A stretch of DNA of 64,000 bases from Candidatus Poribacteria bacterium (GTDB lineage Bacteria; Poribacteria; WGA-4E; WGA-3G). This document shows, piece by piece, positions 1 to 7,972 of this stretch. The stretch covers positions 26,143 through 90,142 of the forward strand of contig JAJEDN010000080.1 in NCBI GenBank assembly GCA_022821495.1, read 5' to 3'. The position numbers were made by a program, and so were the translations under genes. Under the pieces are notes generated by a model. It ran no database searches, had not been told where the DNA came from, and saw only the letters and a program-made list of their open reading frames with translations. The first letter of the stretch is position 1. The number at the start of each line of letters is the position of its first letter.

Positions 1-4
1 GTGT

Positions 5-10
5 TATAAT
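5..10 (+). promoter_or_regulatory. Possible -10 box for the first gene
   Basis: A perfect TATAAT hexamer lies about 65 bases upstream of the ATG at 77. Any -35 box would be outside the window, so this rests on one hexamer in an AT-rich stretch. Confidence 0.35.
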
Positions 11-76
11 TTTATCAAGCACAGAAAACTATCATACAACAGATAATCAACACATCACACAAAAGGATTCTCAAGA

Positions 77-739
77 ATGCGAACGCCAAACGTTTCAGAC
101 GCAAAGGAAAAGATCCAAGTCATCAAATATCTCGATGTCGGAGACATGACAATCACAGGTTCAGGGAAGGTCAGCGATAAGGCTTTTTACGCGGCGAAGG
201 AAATCATTTTAACAATCACTTCTAAACACCCAGAAATCCTTAACAAACTTGCAGGATATGAATTCATCCTGATCGCGCCAAGGGAAAGTATCACAGCCTC
301 TCTCGGATGGGAGGAGAGCAAGTCGCGTCTTGCAGGTCTCGCTTTAACACCGCAAGAGTCTCTGGGGTTTCCGGGTCGATTCGCCTCTTATATCGAAAAG
401 AAAAAGAAACCGAACATGGACGTGTTTGTTCACGAGTTCGGGCATGCAGTCCATTCTGTTATTTCAAAGATGGACCCGGAGTTCGATAGATTATTGAATC
501 AAGCCTACGATCAGGCGATGAAACTCGGATTATGGGCAGATAAGTATTTTGCTGTCGATAATTGGAAGTTAGAATCCTCGCCGATAGACGAGTATTGGGC
601 AGAAGGTGTGCGGATGTGGTATTATGTCGGTAAAGATCAGGAATTCAAAAATAGAAATGCGTTCAAGAAATATGATCATGGACTCACGAAGCTGCTGGGT
701 CGATGGCTATCCGAAAAAGATATCCCACTGGAATACTAA
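77..739 (+). CDS. HEXXH metalloprotease-like protein (gluzincin type)
   Basis: 220 residues. The motif HEFGH at 119-123 is a zinc-binding HEXXH, and acidic residues about 50 positions on (DEYWAE, residues 171-176) could provide the third ligand, an arrangement like the anthrax-lethal-factor-type peptidase fold. The segment after the motif carries Trp- and Tyr-rich stretches (residues 163-183). No signal peptide or membrane segment is seen, so it is probably cytoplasmic or leaderless. The ATG is preceded by AAAAGG about ten bases upstream. The downstream neighbour lies on the opposite strand, so the gene stands alone. The substrate is unknown; the protease assignment is from the motif only. 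Confidence 0.6.
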   Translation: MRTPNVSDAKEKIQVIKYLDVGDMTITGSGKVSDKAFYAAKEIILTITSKHPEILNKLAGYEFILIAPRESITASLGWEESKSRLAGLALTPQESLGFPGRFASYIEKKKKPNMDVFVHEFGHAVHSVISKMDPEFDRLLNQAYDQAMKLGLWADKYFAVDNWKLESSPIDEYWAEGVRMWYYVGKDQEFKNRNAFKKYDHGLTKLLGRWLSEKDIPLEY

Positions 740-740
740 A

Positions 741-829
741 GCCTTACGCAGCCCGATCGCAGGCGGGGTTTCAAACCCCGCCTGCTAAAAAATCTTTCTA
801 CAAGTCCCCTGATAAGCGGAATTTAAGGG
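741..829. repeat. Intergenic palindromic element (GGCGGGGTTT core, partial)
   Basis: A 27-base near-perfect palindrome at 759-785 (arms GCAGGCGGGGTTT / AAACCCCGCCTGC) is preceded by CCTTACGCA, the inner part of the family-B inverted repeat, and followed by a degraded copy of the CCCCTGATAAG...AAGGGG core. It separates two convergent genes and could also act as a bidirectional terminator. Confidence 0.7.
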
Positions 830-846
830 GTTGCTTTAGCGGGATG

Positions 847-3800
847 CTACAGTGGCGGTAATCCCTCAACAATTTCGACTGTCTGGAGACTCACAGAGAT
901 AACACGCGCTATCAAATCCACGATGTACCGAGGCTGATCCTCACGGTTCGGATCGTTCACAATCCCACTCCGTTTGTCCACCTTCACACGATACTGATCT
1001 ATGACCCACTCCAACGCGGAACGGTTGCCTAACTTGTACGCATAAACCTCCGCAGGAATACCGTCGAGTGTCAGGAAATCGTTGTATTTCAAGTGCGTCT
1101 TGTCTTTGGAGAGGTTCATCTTTTCGACGTGCCAATCTATTTTCATCCCCGGTGTTTCAATGGCTTCCAGTCCGTCGTATTTCGGGGCGGATTCGTAGTT
1201 GATGTGGAGGTCTGCTAACGCTGCGCCTGCGTTGGCGAATCCCCAGAAATCTTCGGCGAACGGGATATGCGGCAAGTCGCGTTTGAGGTTCATCTCGTAT
1301 CTCTCACGATAGACAGGGTGGTGCAAGAGCGCGTAATTGTAGTGGAAGATGTCCCATTTGGTGATGGTGTCGTCGGTGTAATGGTCTCGGAATTCCGTCA
1401 ATGCCCAATCGGTGATGTTCTCTTGTCGGTTCGCGCCGTCTTCGTCGTAGGTATAGAAAGGGAAGCATTGAGAACCACCTTGTGGCAAAATATCAGGAAT
1501 TTTGTTTGTGAGCAGCGCGAACATTGACCACTCTCTGCCGACCTTAATCCATATCACCTGATTCTCTTTTTCAGTCTCAGGATTGGGAAAAATGGATGGA
1601 AACATGTATAAAACATCGCTCATTATCCGGTCAAAGTAAAGGTTTGATTTGGTGAAAGGACGATAGAGGGCGGTTCTCGTCTTATATTTTGTATATTCAG
1701 CAGTTGTTCCGCGTTTTAATTTTACCTTTAAGTCCCGGCTCCAAGCGATCTTTGTGTCATCATACACTACAAAGTCATCAATATTCGCGGCTTTGTTCTC
1801 TGCCCGTTTCCATCTATCCGCTTCTGTATTGTAGGTTCTACTCATCTGTTGAATGTTCGCAGTTAGTACATTTTGGTTGAAGTTATAACTCCAAGCGTCA
1901 CGGTTGGTTTTAACACCGCTACTGTAGGTTTTGAAAATCACACTTGACGCTGCATTCTTGCTTGCTTTTGCTTCTTTAGTTCCGATCGGAATAAAGGTAT
2001 CAAATTCGGCGTGAAGTCCTTCGGTGAGCCATGTGTGTCGCGCATCTGGTTCAATCGTTCGCCATACAATATTACCTACATGTTGGTGTTCATTAAGAAA
2101 GTCGAACTTCTGTTTTTTATTCCATAGATCATCGGTACGATAATAAAAAATACGGGATGTTTTGGATTGATCTTGTTTTGTTTTGACGAACAGGTTAATG
2201 CTCACACCGACCCGAATTCCGAACACATTTGTATCTGAGGCCTTCAATCCCTTCCGCGCATTCCCACCCAAATCGAAAATATAAATCGCGTCGAAATTGT
2301 CTGCGAGATGTTTTCGCATACCGTCGAACGCTGTTCCATCAAGGAATCCACTGTTTGTTACGAATGCTATAACGCCTTCCTCACCGATTCGTTCCGATGC
2401 CCACAAAATCGACTTGACATACGGATCATAAAGTGCGTTTCTATTCGTTGCTTTGGAATCTGCGACATAGGTGTCCCGTATCAGTTTATCCATTGCCTGA
2501 TACTTCCGATTTTTATTATTGTCATTCTCGTTAACCTGCCATGCGTTGTAAGGGGGGTTACCGATAACGACGAACATATCCGCTGCCTTTTGTTGCTTCA
2601 CACGTTCTGTGTTTTCACGCGTGAAGAGTTCGCCTTGCTCCTGCTCCAGCAACTCAAACGTATCGGCAAGCGCGATGCCTTCAAAGGGTAGATACGTCTC
2701 CGTCCGTTGAAAGTACTCCTGCTCGATGTTCAAACTCGCAATGTAATAAGGCAGGAGCATCACCTCGTTGCAATGGAGTTCGTGGCGGTATTTCTCCTCT
2801 AACGCCGTGCCGCGAATATCCTGCATGAGCCGGACGATGAAGTTACCTGTGCCGACAAACGGATCAATGATATGCACACCACTGTCCGACAGCGATCGGT
2901 TGAACTCGGTTTTCAAGATATGTTCAACGCTTTTCACCATGAAATCGACGATCGGTTGCGGCGTATAGACGATGCCGTGTGTATCCGCGACATCTTCGGA
3001 GAATCCTTGAAAAAACTTCTCGTAGAATGTATTGAGGAAATGCTGTTTTTGGGAGAAATCCTTGCAGAGTGTCGCTGCCTGCTCAATCGCGACATAGAAC
3101 CGATCTAAGGGTGCGAGAAACGCATCACGACTCACGGCGTGCCGCATGAGTGCGTCGCTGACGTTTTCAATCTCGCGGGCGATGATATTTCGGCGTGTGA
3201 AATCTGACCGTTCAAAAACCGTGCGGAAAATGCGTTCGGTGAGGATGTGTTGGATAAGCATCTCTTCGACAGCGTCCTGTGAGAGTTCGGGGTTGATTGC
3301 GGTACGGCAAGTCTCGTAGAAATCGCCAAAAGCCTCTTTGAACGCCGGATCCGTCTCGTGGCGTTGTTCGATGAGTTCTTTCAACTTGTTCGCGAGGTCG
3401 GGCACATGTTCTCTGAAGTCGGTAACCGCCGTCTGCCAGTTACCGAGTGCCGGTGCGGTATAAGCGAACAGATATTGGAGTGCTGCGATCAGTTGCGCGG
3501 GGTCGGTGATGTCTACATCCAGCGCGACCTGTCCATTTTGGTAGAGGATAATTCGCTGCGGCGTTTGGAAGAAGGTATTGTCGAGAGGGTAGCCCGCGTC
3601 CCGTTTTTCCGAGACAGCTTTAGGAAGGTCGTCATCTATATCTTTCGCTTCCCAATAAGCGAAAGGCAGCCCGAATTCGTCGAGGATCGCGCCGTCAACA
3701 ACGATACGGTTTCCTTTGGGTGTGCGCATCGGATACTGTGGGATGAGTGTGGCGTTCACCTGTTTCGCACAGGCATCAAGTAAAAAAGCAAACGGGTTGC

Positions 3801-3903
3801 TGACCGCGCTTTCGTGTGTAATGGCGTGTTTGTCGTATTGCTGGAGTGTGGCGTAATAGTCGCGGATTGCTTTGTGGCTGGGTTTGAGATTGAGGTGCGG
3901 CAT
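847..3903 (-). CDS. Solitary nuclease-adenine methyltransferase, type ISP/IIG-like restriction-modification protein
   Basis: About 1018 residues from the ATG at 3903; the frame extends to a TTG at 3990, but the conserved-looking sequence starts at MPHLNL. Order of parts: an N-terminal PD-(D/E)XK-like nuclease region (Asp70, then Glu85-Ala-Lys87), a helical linker, an N6-adenine methyltransferase with SAM motif I DPFVGTG (347-353) and catalytic NPPY (449-452), then a long C-terminal half that would be the target-recognition domain. The stretch YTPQPIVDF (about 313) is typical of N6-MTase_N boundaries. Type ISP enzymes such as LlaGI also have a superfamily-2 helicase between nuclease and methylase; none is visible, so a single-chain type IIG/IIL-like enzyme is more likely. 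No separate specificity or helicase gene is adjacent. Likely role: host DNA methylation plus restriction. Confidence 0.8.
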   Translation of the reverse strand: MPHLNLKPSHKAIRDYYATLQQYDKHAITHESAVSNPFAFLLDACAKQVNATLIPQYPMRTPKGNRIVVDGAILDEFGLPFAYWEAKDIDDDLPKAVSEKRDAGYPLDNTFFQTPQRIILYQNGQVALDVDITDPAQLIAALQYLFAYTAPALGNWQTAVTDFREHVPDLANKLKELIEQRHETDPAFKEAFGDFYETCRTAINPELSQDAVEEMLIQHILTERIFRTVFERSDFTRRNIIAREIENVSDALMRHAVSRDAFLAPLDRFYVAIEQAATLCKDFSQKQHFLNTFYEKFFQGFSEDVADTHGIVYTPQPIVDFMVKSVEHILKTEFNRSLSDSGVHIIDPFVGTGNFIVRLMQDIRGTALEEKYRHELHCNEVMLLPYYIASLNIEQEYFQRTETYLPFEGIALADTFELLEQEQGELFTRENTERVKQQKAADMFVVIGNPPYNAWQVNENDNNKNRKYQAMDKLIRDTYVADSKATNRNALYDPYVKSILWASERIGEEGVIAFVTNSGFLDGTAFDGMRKHLADNFDAIYIFDLGGNARKGLKASDTNVFGIRVGVSINLFVKTKQDQSKTSRIFYYRTDDLWNKKQKFDFLNEHQHVGNIVWRTIEPDARHTWLTEGLHAEFDTFIPIGTKEAKASKNAASSVIFKTYSSGVKTNRDAWSYNFNQNVLTANIQQMSRTYNTEADRWKRAENKAANIDDFVVYDDTKIAWSRDLKVKLKRGTTAEYTKYKTRTALYRPFTKSNLYFDRIMSDVLYMFPSIFPNPETEKENQVIWIKVGREWSMFALLTNKIPDILPQGGSQCFPFYTYDEDGANRQENITDWALTEFRDHYTDDTITKWDIFHYNYALLHHPVYRERYEMNLKRDLPHIPFAEDFWGFANAGAALADLHINYESAPKYDGLEAIETPGMKIDWHVEKMNLSKDKTHLKYNDFLTLDGIPAEVYAYKLGNRSALEWVIDQYRVKVDKRSGIVNDPNREDQPRYIVDLIARVISVSLQTVEIVEGLPPL

Positions 3904-4036
3904 GGAAGGTATGATAGCAGGTTTGCTGTGAAGGATCAAGTGAAAATCCGGTTTGTTTACAATTATAGCATCGTTGAAAGTGCTTGTCAAACACTACCGA
4001 GAACCATTCCAGGGTCATTTATAGTCAAGCCCCAAT

Positions 4037-4063
4037 GCGAGCGGGGTTTCAAACCCCGCCTGC
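4037..4063. repeat. GGCGGGGTTT palindrome
   Basis: GCGGGGTTT / AAACCCCGC inverted repeat with a CGCCTGC right edge, the same core as at 759-785 and 13713-13743. It lies between the restriction-modification gene and the stop of the phosphoesterase. Confidence 0.75.
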
Positions 4064-4114
4064 AAGTAAAAAGTAACGCTGACTGCCGACGGAAACCGAT
4101 GGCTAATAGCCAAC

Positions 4115-5869
4115 TTACTCTTGGACATCAGTGGGCTTTGCCCTGAACTGCAACGCGTCGCTATCATCAGCAATTTCCATCCGATAGTCCCATCCGCCTG
4201 TATAGTCCCCGGACTGGATCGTTAATGTGTTCCAACCCGATTTTAAGGGTAACTCAAAATGCGCCCATCCACGAAACAGACGCGCCTTGGATGTCGATGC
4301 TGCAGGAATCTCGACCCCATTCAGAAAGAGCCTACCGAGATGGCTCCCCCATCCAATCTGCGCAAATACCTGCTGCGCATCAGGACTGTGAATATAGGTC
4401 ACGCCATAACCGAATGCCCAGTCCGTGTTTCCGAAGGCATCCTCCAAGTTAATCCGATCCGTCTCCGAGAGATGTTCTTGCCAACCGATCTCCCCTGCCT
4501 GTCCCTCGTACGTTTCACCGTCATCGGATCCGGGTAGCGGTGCCGTCAGGAAATTTGGCGGTCCCGCGTTCGCGTCGGCGGGCATCTCTGTCACACCAAG
4601 ATCGAAAGGTCCCAGAAGCATCCAATCTTTGAGTACGCGCATATCCGATCTATCAATGGGATGGAACAGATTCTTGCGACCCGCTAATTGTTCGCCACCG
4701 TAGACAATGGCATAGTCGTAGGTAGGGAGGGGTATGAAGGCATCAGAGGGTGCCGTCAGTGTAACAACGCCGCTTGCCGTTTGCCCGGGTTTAACCTGAA
4801 AGGCTAACCGGTGTGGCGAAATTTGCCAATGCGCGTTTGCGTCAAAAACAATTTCGACATCCAACTGCTTTTCAAAGGTGTTTTCCAGCGAAATTTCGAG
4901 AGCACCATTGGAATACGGTCGCGTTCTATCTATGTTGAAATGCGGCTTAAAGGAGAGTAGACTCGAAAGTTTCTCTTTGAAAGCTGCAGTTGAGATGTCC
5001 GCAGGATGGACGTTCCCGGGTTCGATAATCGCGACGTTAACCGCGTCACCGTCTACGGTGACAATGCTGTAATGGTCAAACGCGCCCGCTTCCGGTGCCT
5101 CTTGCGGGGTCAATCCACCGCCTGTCGCACTCAGCACAAAATAACGGCGGTCGTTCCGGGTATGCAAGGTTAAGTTATGGTAGTGTCCCGCAAAAACGGT
5201 GTACGCCCGATCCTCGAGTGCTTCTTCAATCTGCACCCATCCTGAGTTTTCGTACAACCATATCGGTCTGTGCATTAGGACGAACGTATGCCGTACGTCC
5301 GAGTGTTGCGTCAATTCATCTTCGACGTATTTTATCTGTGCCTCGCCGAACCAGCCTTCTTGCGCCCAGTCCCACTCCGCGTGTGAAGGGTCATGCCACT
5401 CTTCGGTGTTGAGCATGATAAACAGGCAATCTTTATACACAAACGCTGAATAGGTGCGCCCAATATTGTCCTTCCAATACTGATACATCACTGGATTCGT
5501 AATATCGTGGTTACCGGGTAAAGGCAGAAACGGCAGGATTAGATCGGATTCGTGTTGCCAGAACTCTTTCCATTCTGCTGCGAGCCGTTCAAGATCGTGT
5601 GTATTCCCCTGTATTAAGTCACCCACCATGATAGCGAAATCCGGTTTCAGGACATTGATTTCATCTATCGCGCGGTCAAAGACGTGCCATTTATCTAAAC
5701 CGCCACCGGTTTTATCGCCGATAATCGCGAAACTGAATTTGTCTGGATCGGCGGGAAAGGGGCGTTCGACAATTGGCATGCTCTCTGGGAAATCGGGCGT
5801 TTGCGCGTTTGCTACAGCAGTCATAGCAACGCATAAGGTGAATAGCGTTAGAATCTTTGGGAAGTTCAT
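4115..5869 (-). CDS. Secreted calcineurin-type metallophosphoesterase
   Basis: About 584 residues from the ATG at 5869, chosen because GGAG sits six bases upstream and the product then begins with a clean signal peptide cleaved after ANAQ (about residue 23). Metallophosphoesterase motifs run in order: GDKTGG (Asp52; the usual DXH histidine is replaced), GD at 83-84, GNHD at 119-122, His200 in VLMHRP and GHYH at 228-231. The last 200 residues form a beta-rich part ending in a galactose-binding-like region (FLNGVEI). Known family members hydrolyse phosphomonoesters or diesters; the substrate here cannot be told. It is probably exported to the periplasm. It is transcribed alone. Confidence 0.8.
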   Translation of the reverse strand: MNFPKILTLFTLCVAMTAVANAQTPDFPESMPIVERPFPADPDKFSFAIIGDKTGGGLDKWHVFDRAIDEINVLKPDFAIMVGDLIQGNTHDLERLAAEWKEFWQHESDLILPFLPLPGNHDITNPVMYQYWKDNIGRTYSAFVYKDCLFIMLNTEEWHDPSHAEWDWAQEGWFGEAQIKYVEDELTQHSDVRHTFVLMHRPIWLYENSGWVQIEEALEDRAYTVFAGHYHNLTLHTRNDRRYFVLSATGGGLTPQEAPEAGAFDHYSIVTVDGDAVNVAIIEPGNVHPADISTAAFKEKLSSLLSFKPHFNIDRTRPYSNGALEISLENTFEKQLDVEIVFDANAHWQISPHRLAFQVKPGQTASGVVTLTAPSDAFIPLPTYDYAIVYGGEQLAGRKNLFHPIDRSDMRVLKDWMLLGPFDLGVTEMPADANAGPPNFLTAPLPGSDDGETYEGQAGEIGWQEHLSETDRINLEDAFGNTDWAFGYGVTYIHSPDAQQVFAQIGWGSHLGRLFLNGVEIPAASTSKARLFRGWAHFELPLKSGWNTLTIQSGDYTGGWDYRMEIADDSDALQFRAKPTDVQE

Positions 5870-5948
5870 CAATCTCCAAGTTTTTCTAATGTGTTTGTAT
5901 GTGTCAGGCATTTGATTTTATGCTTCCTCCGTATAGGGAGTGAATTGG

Positions 5949-6038
5949 TTAGGACTTACGTAAAGCGGAGTAATTTCGGCATTTTAAACCCAACCCCCCT
6001 TTATCCCCCCTTATCAGGGGGGTAGGGGACTTTGAGAG
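5949..6038. repeat. Family-B end joined to CCCCCT...AGGGGG core
   Basis: TTAGGACTTACG opens the element, followed by AAAGCGGAGTAATTTCGGC and the core CCCCCCTTTAT...TTATCAGGGGGG, then ACTTTGAGAGGA. The same opening and core recur at 7729. It lies in the divergent gap between the phosphoesterase and the EcfT gene; the rest of that gap is AT-rich and holds the promoter at 6153. Confidence 0.7.
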
Positions 6039-6152
6039 GATATGTGTTAATCCTACATTATAGCAGTTGTATATCATAGAATTATAGCACAAATCCAAAA
6101 TTAGCATTTTGTCAAAGTGCTAAATTTAACTGAAAATTGAAAGCCAAATTAA

Positions 6153-6182
6153 TTGCCAACTACACCGTAAACCTGTTATACT
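6153..6182 (+). promoter_or_regulatory. Sigma70-type promoter for the EcfT gene
   Basis: TTGCCA (6153-6158), an 18-base spacer and TATACT (6177-6182). The predicted start near 6189 gives a 26-base leader to the ATG at 6215 and argues against the upstream TTG at 6137. Confidence 0.55.
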
Positions 6183-6214
6183 TATCAGGGAGATGCGAAC
6201 GGAAGAATCACACA

Positions 6215-7072
6215 ATGCAAAACACCACACTCGAACCGCGCACGAAAATCCTGATGATGCTGATCGCAGGATGCCTCGTCATCCTGCTGGACAGCCCTAT
6301 CGCCTTGTTCGTCTGTTTCCTCGGCAGCCTCACACTCATCGCGCTGTCGCGACCGACCTGGCGACAGATCGGCTTGCTCTGCGTTTTCCTCTTTTTTACA
6401 ACGTGGGGACTCATCTACAGCCAAGCGATCTTCTATAACGAGTTTCCGCGCACGACGCTGTTCACACTCGTGCCACCGGAATTTCCAATCATTGGGAAGA
6501 TGACGGGCGGTATACGGGTCTATCGGGAAGGCTTATTTCACGGAATTGTCCAGTCACTCCGCTTCAACACAACGCTCGGCATCGGGTGTTTCATCATTTG
6601 GACGACACAACCGCGGGATATGCTCCTCGCATTGGCGCAACTCCGGGTGCCTGCAACCCTCGCTTTTATGGTGACGACGGCACTGCATTTCATCCCCGTC
6701 ATCGCCAACGAGGCATCGGCTGTGTTTCGATCGCAGCGATTGCGGGGGTTCCGATATCTCCGAGCCAACCTATTCGCCACCTGTCGCGGCGTTATCAACA
6801 GTTTCCGTCCGATCTTAGCGGGCAATATACGGCATGCGACGCATCTCAGTGAATCCGTAGAGAGTCGCGGGTTCTCACCGGAGACAGCGACACAACGCAC
6901 CTCACTACGGACACTGAAGATGGGGATATGGGACTATAGTTTGCTTGGGGTGCTGGTCACCTGTTTAATCGGTATCATCGGGTTGAAGCTGATCTATTTC
7001 TGCTATGCGAACGGCATCTATTACACCTCATGGCTGCGGCATGTGTATACCTTTACGCGCGAGGTTTTGTAA
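6215..7072 (+). CDS. ecfT: Energy-coupling-factor transporter transmembrane protein EcfT (orphan)
   Basis: 285 residues with about six hydrophobic segments. The cytoplasmic coupling region carries ESRGF near residue 220, matching the Ala-Arg-Gly type motifs by which EcfT contacts the ATPases, and TTQPRDM earlier. In ECF transporters EcfT joins a substrate-binding S protein to two EcfA ATPases for vitamin or metal uptake. No EcfA or S-component gene is nearby: the flanks are a phosphoesterase and a convergent MoaB. It may serve several S proteins encoded elsewhere (group II) or belong to a split nickel/cobalt system. Start chosen by GGAAG upstream and by the promoter position. Confidence 0.75.
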   Translation: MQNTTLEPRTKILMMLIAGCLVILLDSPIALFVCFLGSLTLIALSRPTWRQIGLLCVFLFFTTWGLIYSQAIFYNEFPRTTLFTLVPPEFPIIGKMTGGIRVYREGLFHGIVQSLRFNTTLGIGCFIIWTTQPRDMLLALAQLRVPATLAFMVTTALHFIPVIANEASAVFRSQRLRGFRYLRANLFATCRGVINSFRPILAGNIRHATHLSESVESRGFSPETATQRTSLRTLKMGIWDYSLLGVLVTCLIGIIGLKLIYFCYANGIYYTSWLRHVYTFTREVL

Positions 7073-7150
7073 ACAGTTGTCAGTTTGCCTCGTAGTGAGA
7101 GTTAACTCTTTGTGGCAGTAACAAGGTTTATACCCACCACAGCATGCCTC

Positions 7151-7186
7151 TTAACTTATAACTTATAACTTATAACTTATAACTAT
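7151..7186. repeat. Short tandem repeat of AACTTAT
   Basis: Four full and one partial copy of the 7-base unit AACTTAT stand between the convergent ecfT and moaB-like genes, immediately before the moaB stop codon. Confidence 0.8.
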
Positions 7187-7187
7187 T

Positions 7188-7709
7188 TTACCGTCCAACC
7201 TCCCACGCCAGATGTTGCAATTCCGGTCCGATCAATTTTTCCCACGCCAATTCCACAGCAGCAGTCGAACCCGGTGTAGAGATAACGACTTTCCCGCGAT
7301 AGACACCCGCCGTTGCCCGTGATAACATCGCTGCTGCACCGACCTGATCATAACTGAACATCCGAAAGAGTTCGCCGAATCCGGGGAGTGTCTTTTCCAA
7401 CTTACGATTGAGAATATCAAATGTCGTATCGCGGGGTGCGATACCGGTGCCGCCGTTGAACAAAATGACTTGCGCATCGCTTTCCGCCATCTCGTCTAAC
7501 ACTGTTTCCACTTGGTCAGGTTCATCTTTAATGATCTGATATGCAACGACACTGTTGCCTTCTGCAGCGAGTTGTTCGCGTAAAAACACAGCGTTCTTGT
7601 CTGTTTCAGGGGTGCGCGTATCGCTGACAGTGACAATAGCGACGGCGACAGGTCCCTCTTCGGTTGCCATTTCTCGGTGTTGTTGTGTACTTGTTGAAGT
7701 TGTTGACAT
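7188..7709 (-). CDS. moaB: MoaB/MogA-type molybdopterin biosynthesis protein
   Basis: 173 residues. It shows the family landmarks [12 protein letters not shown] near the start, [14 protein letters not shown] (the nucleotide/molybdopterin-binding GGTG loop) and [12 protein letters not shown] near the end. Family members adenylylate molybdopterin or stabilise it for metal insertion during molybdenum-cofactor synthesis in the cytoplasm. Two in-frame ATGs six bases apart exist (7715 and 7709); AAAGGA is one base from the first and six from the second, so the second is preferred. No other moa gene is in the window. Confidence 0.88.
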   Translation of the reverse strand: MSTTSTSTQQHREMATEEGPVAVAIVTVSDTRTPETDKNAVFLREQLAAEGNSVVAYQIIKDEPDQVETVLDEMAESDAQVILFNGGTGIAPRDTTFDILNRKLEKTLPGFGELFRMFSYDQVGAAAMLSRATAGVYRGKVVISTPGSTAAVELAWEKLIGPELQHLAWEVGR

Positions 7710-7728
7710 TATCATTTCCTTTCAATTA

Positions 7729-7972
7729 TAGGATTTACGCAAAAAGCAGTAATTTCAGCATTTTAAACCCCCTAAATCCCCCTTATCAGGGGGACTTTGA
7801 GAGGAAGAAACCCCCTAAATCCCCCTTATCAGGGGACTTTGAGAGGAAGAAACCCCCTAAATCCCCCTTATCAGGGGGACTTTGAGAGGAAAGAAACCCC
7901 CTAAATCCCCCTTATCAGGGGGACTTTGAGAGGAAAGAAACCCCCTAAATCCCCTTATCAGGGGGACTTTAT
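7729..7972. repeat. Family-B end followed by five tandem CCCCCTAAAT cores
   Basis: TAGGATTTACGCA at 7729 opens the element. Five copies of AAACCCCCTAAATCCCCC-TTATCAGGGGG-ACTTTGAGAGGA begin at 7765, 7808, 7850, 7894 and 7938, a period of 42-44 bases with small deletions in single copies. Each copy can fold as a CCCCCT / AGGGGG hairpin. The last copy runs into the stop codon (7969-7971) of the double-VWA gene. Confidence 0.9.

Noticed and set aside
3904..3990. N-terminal extension of the restriction-modification gene from a TTG
   Set aside because: No ribosome site and a less plausible N-terminus; the ATG at 3903 begins the conserved-looking sequence.
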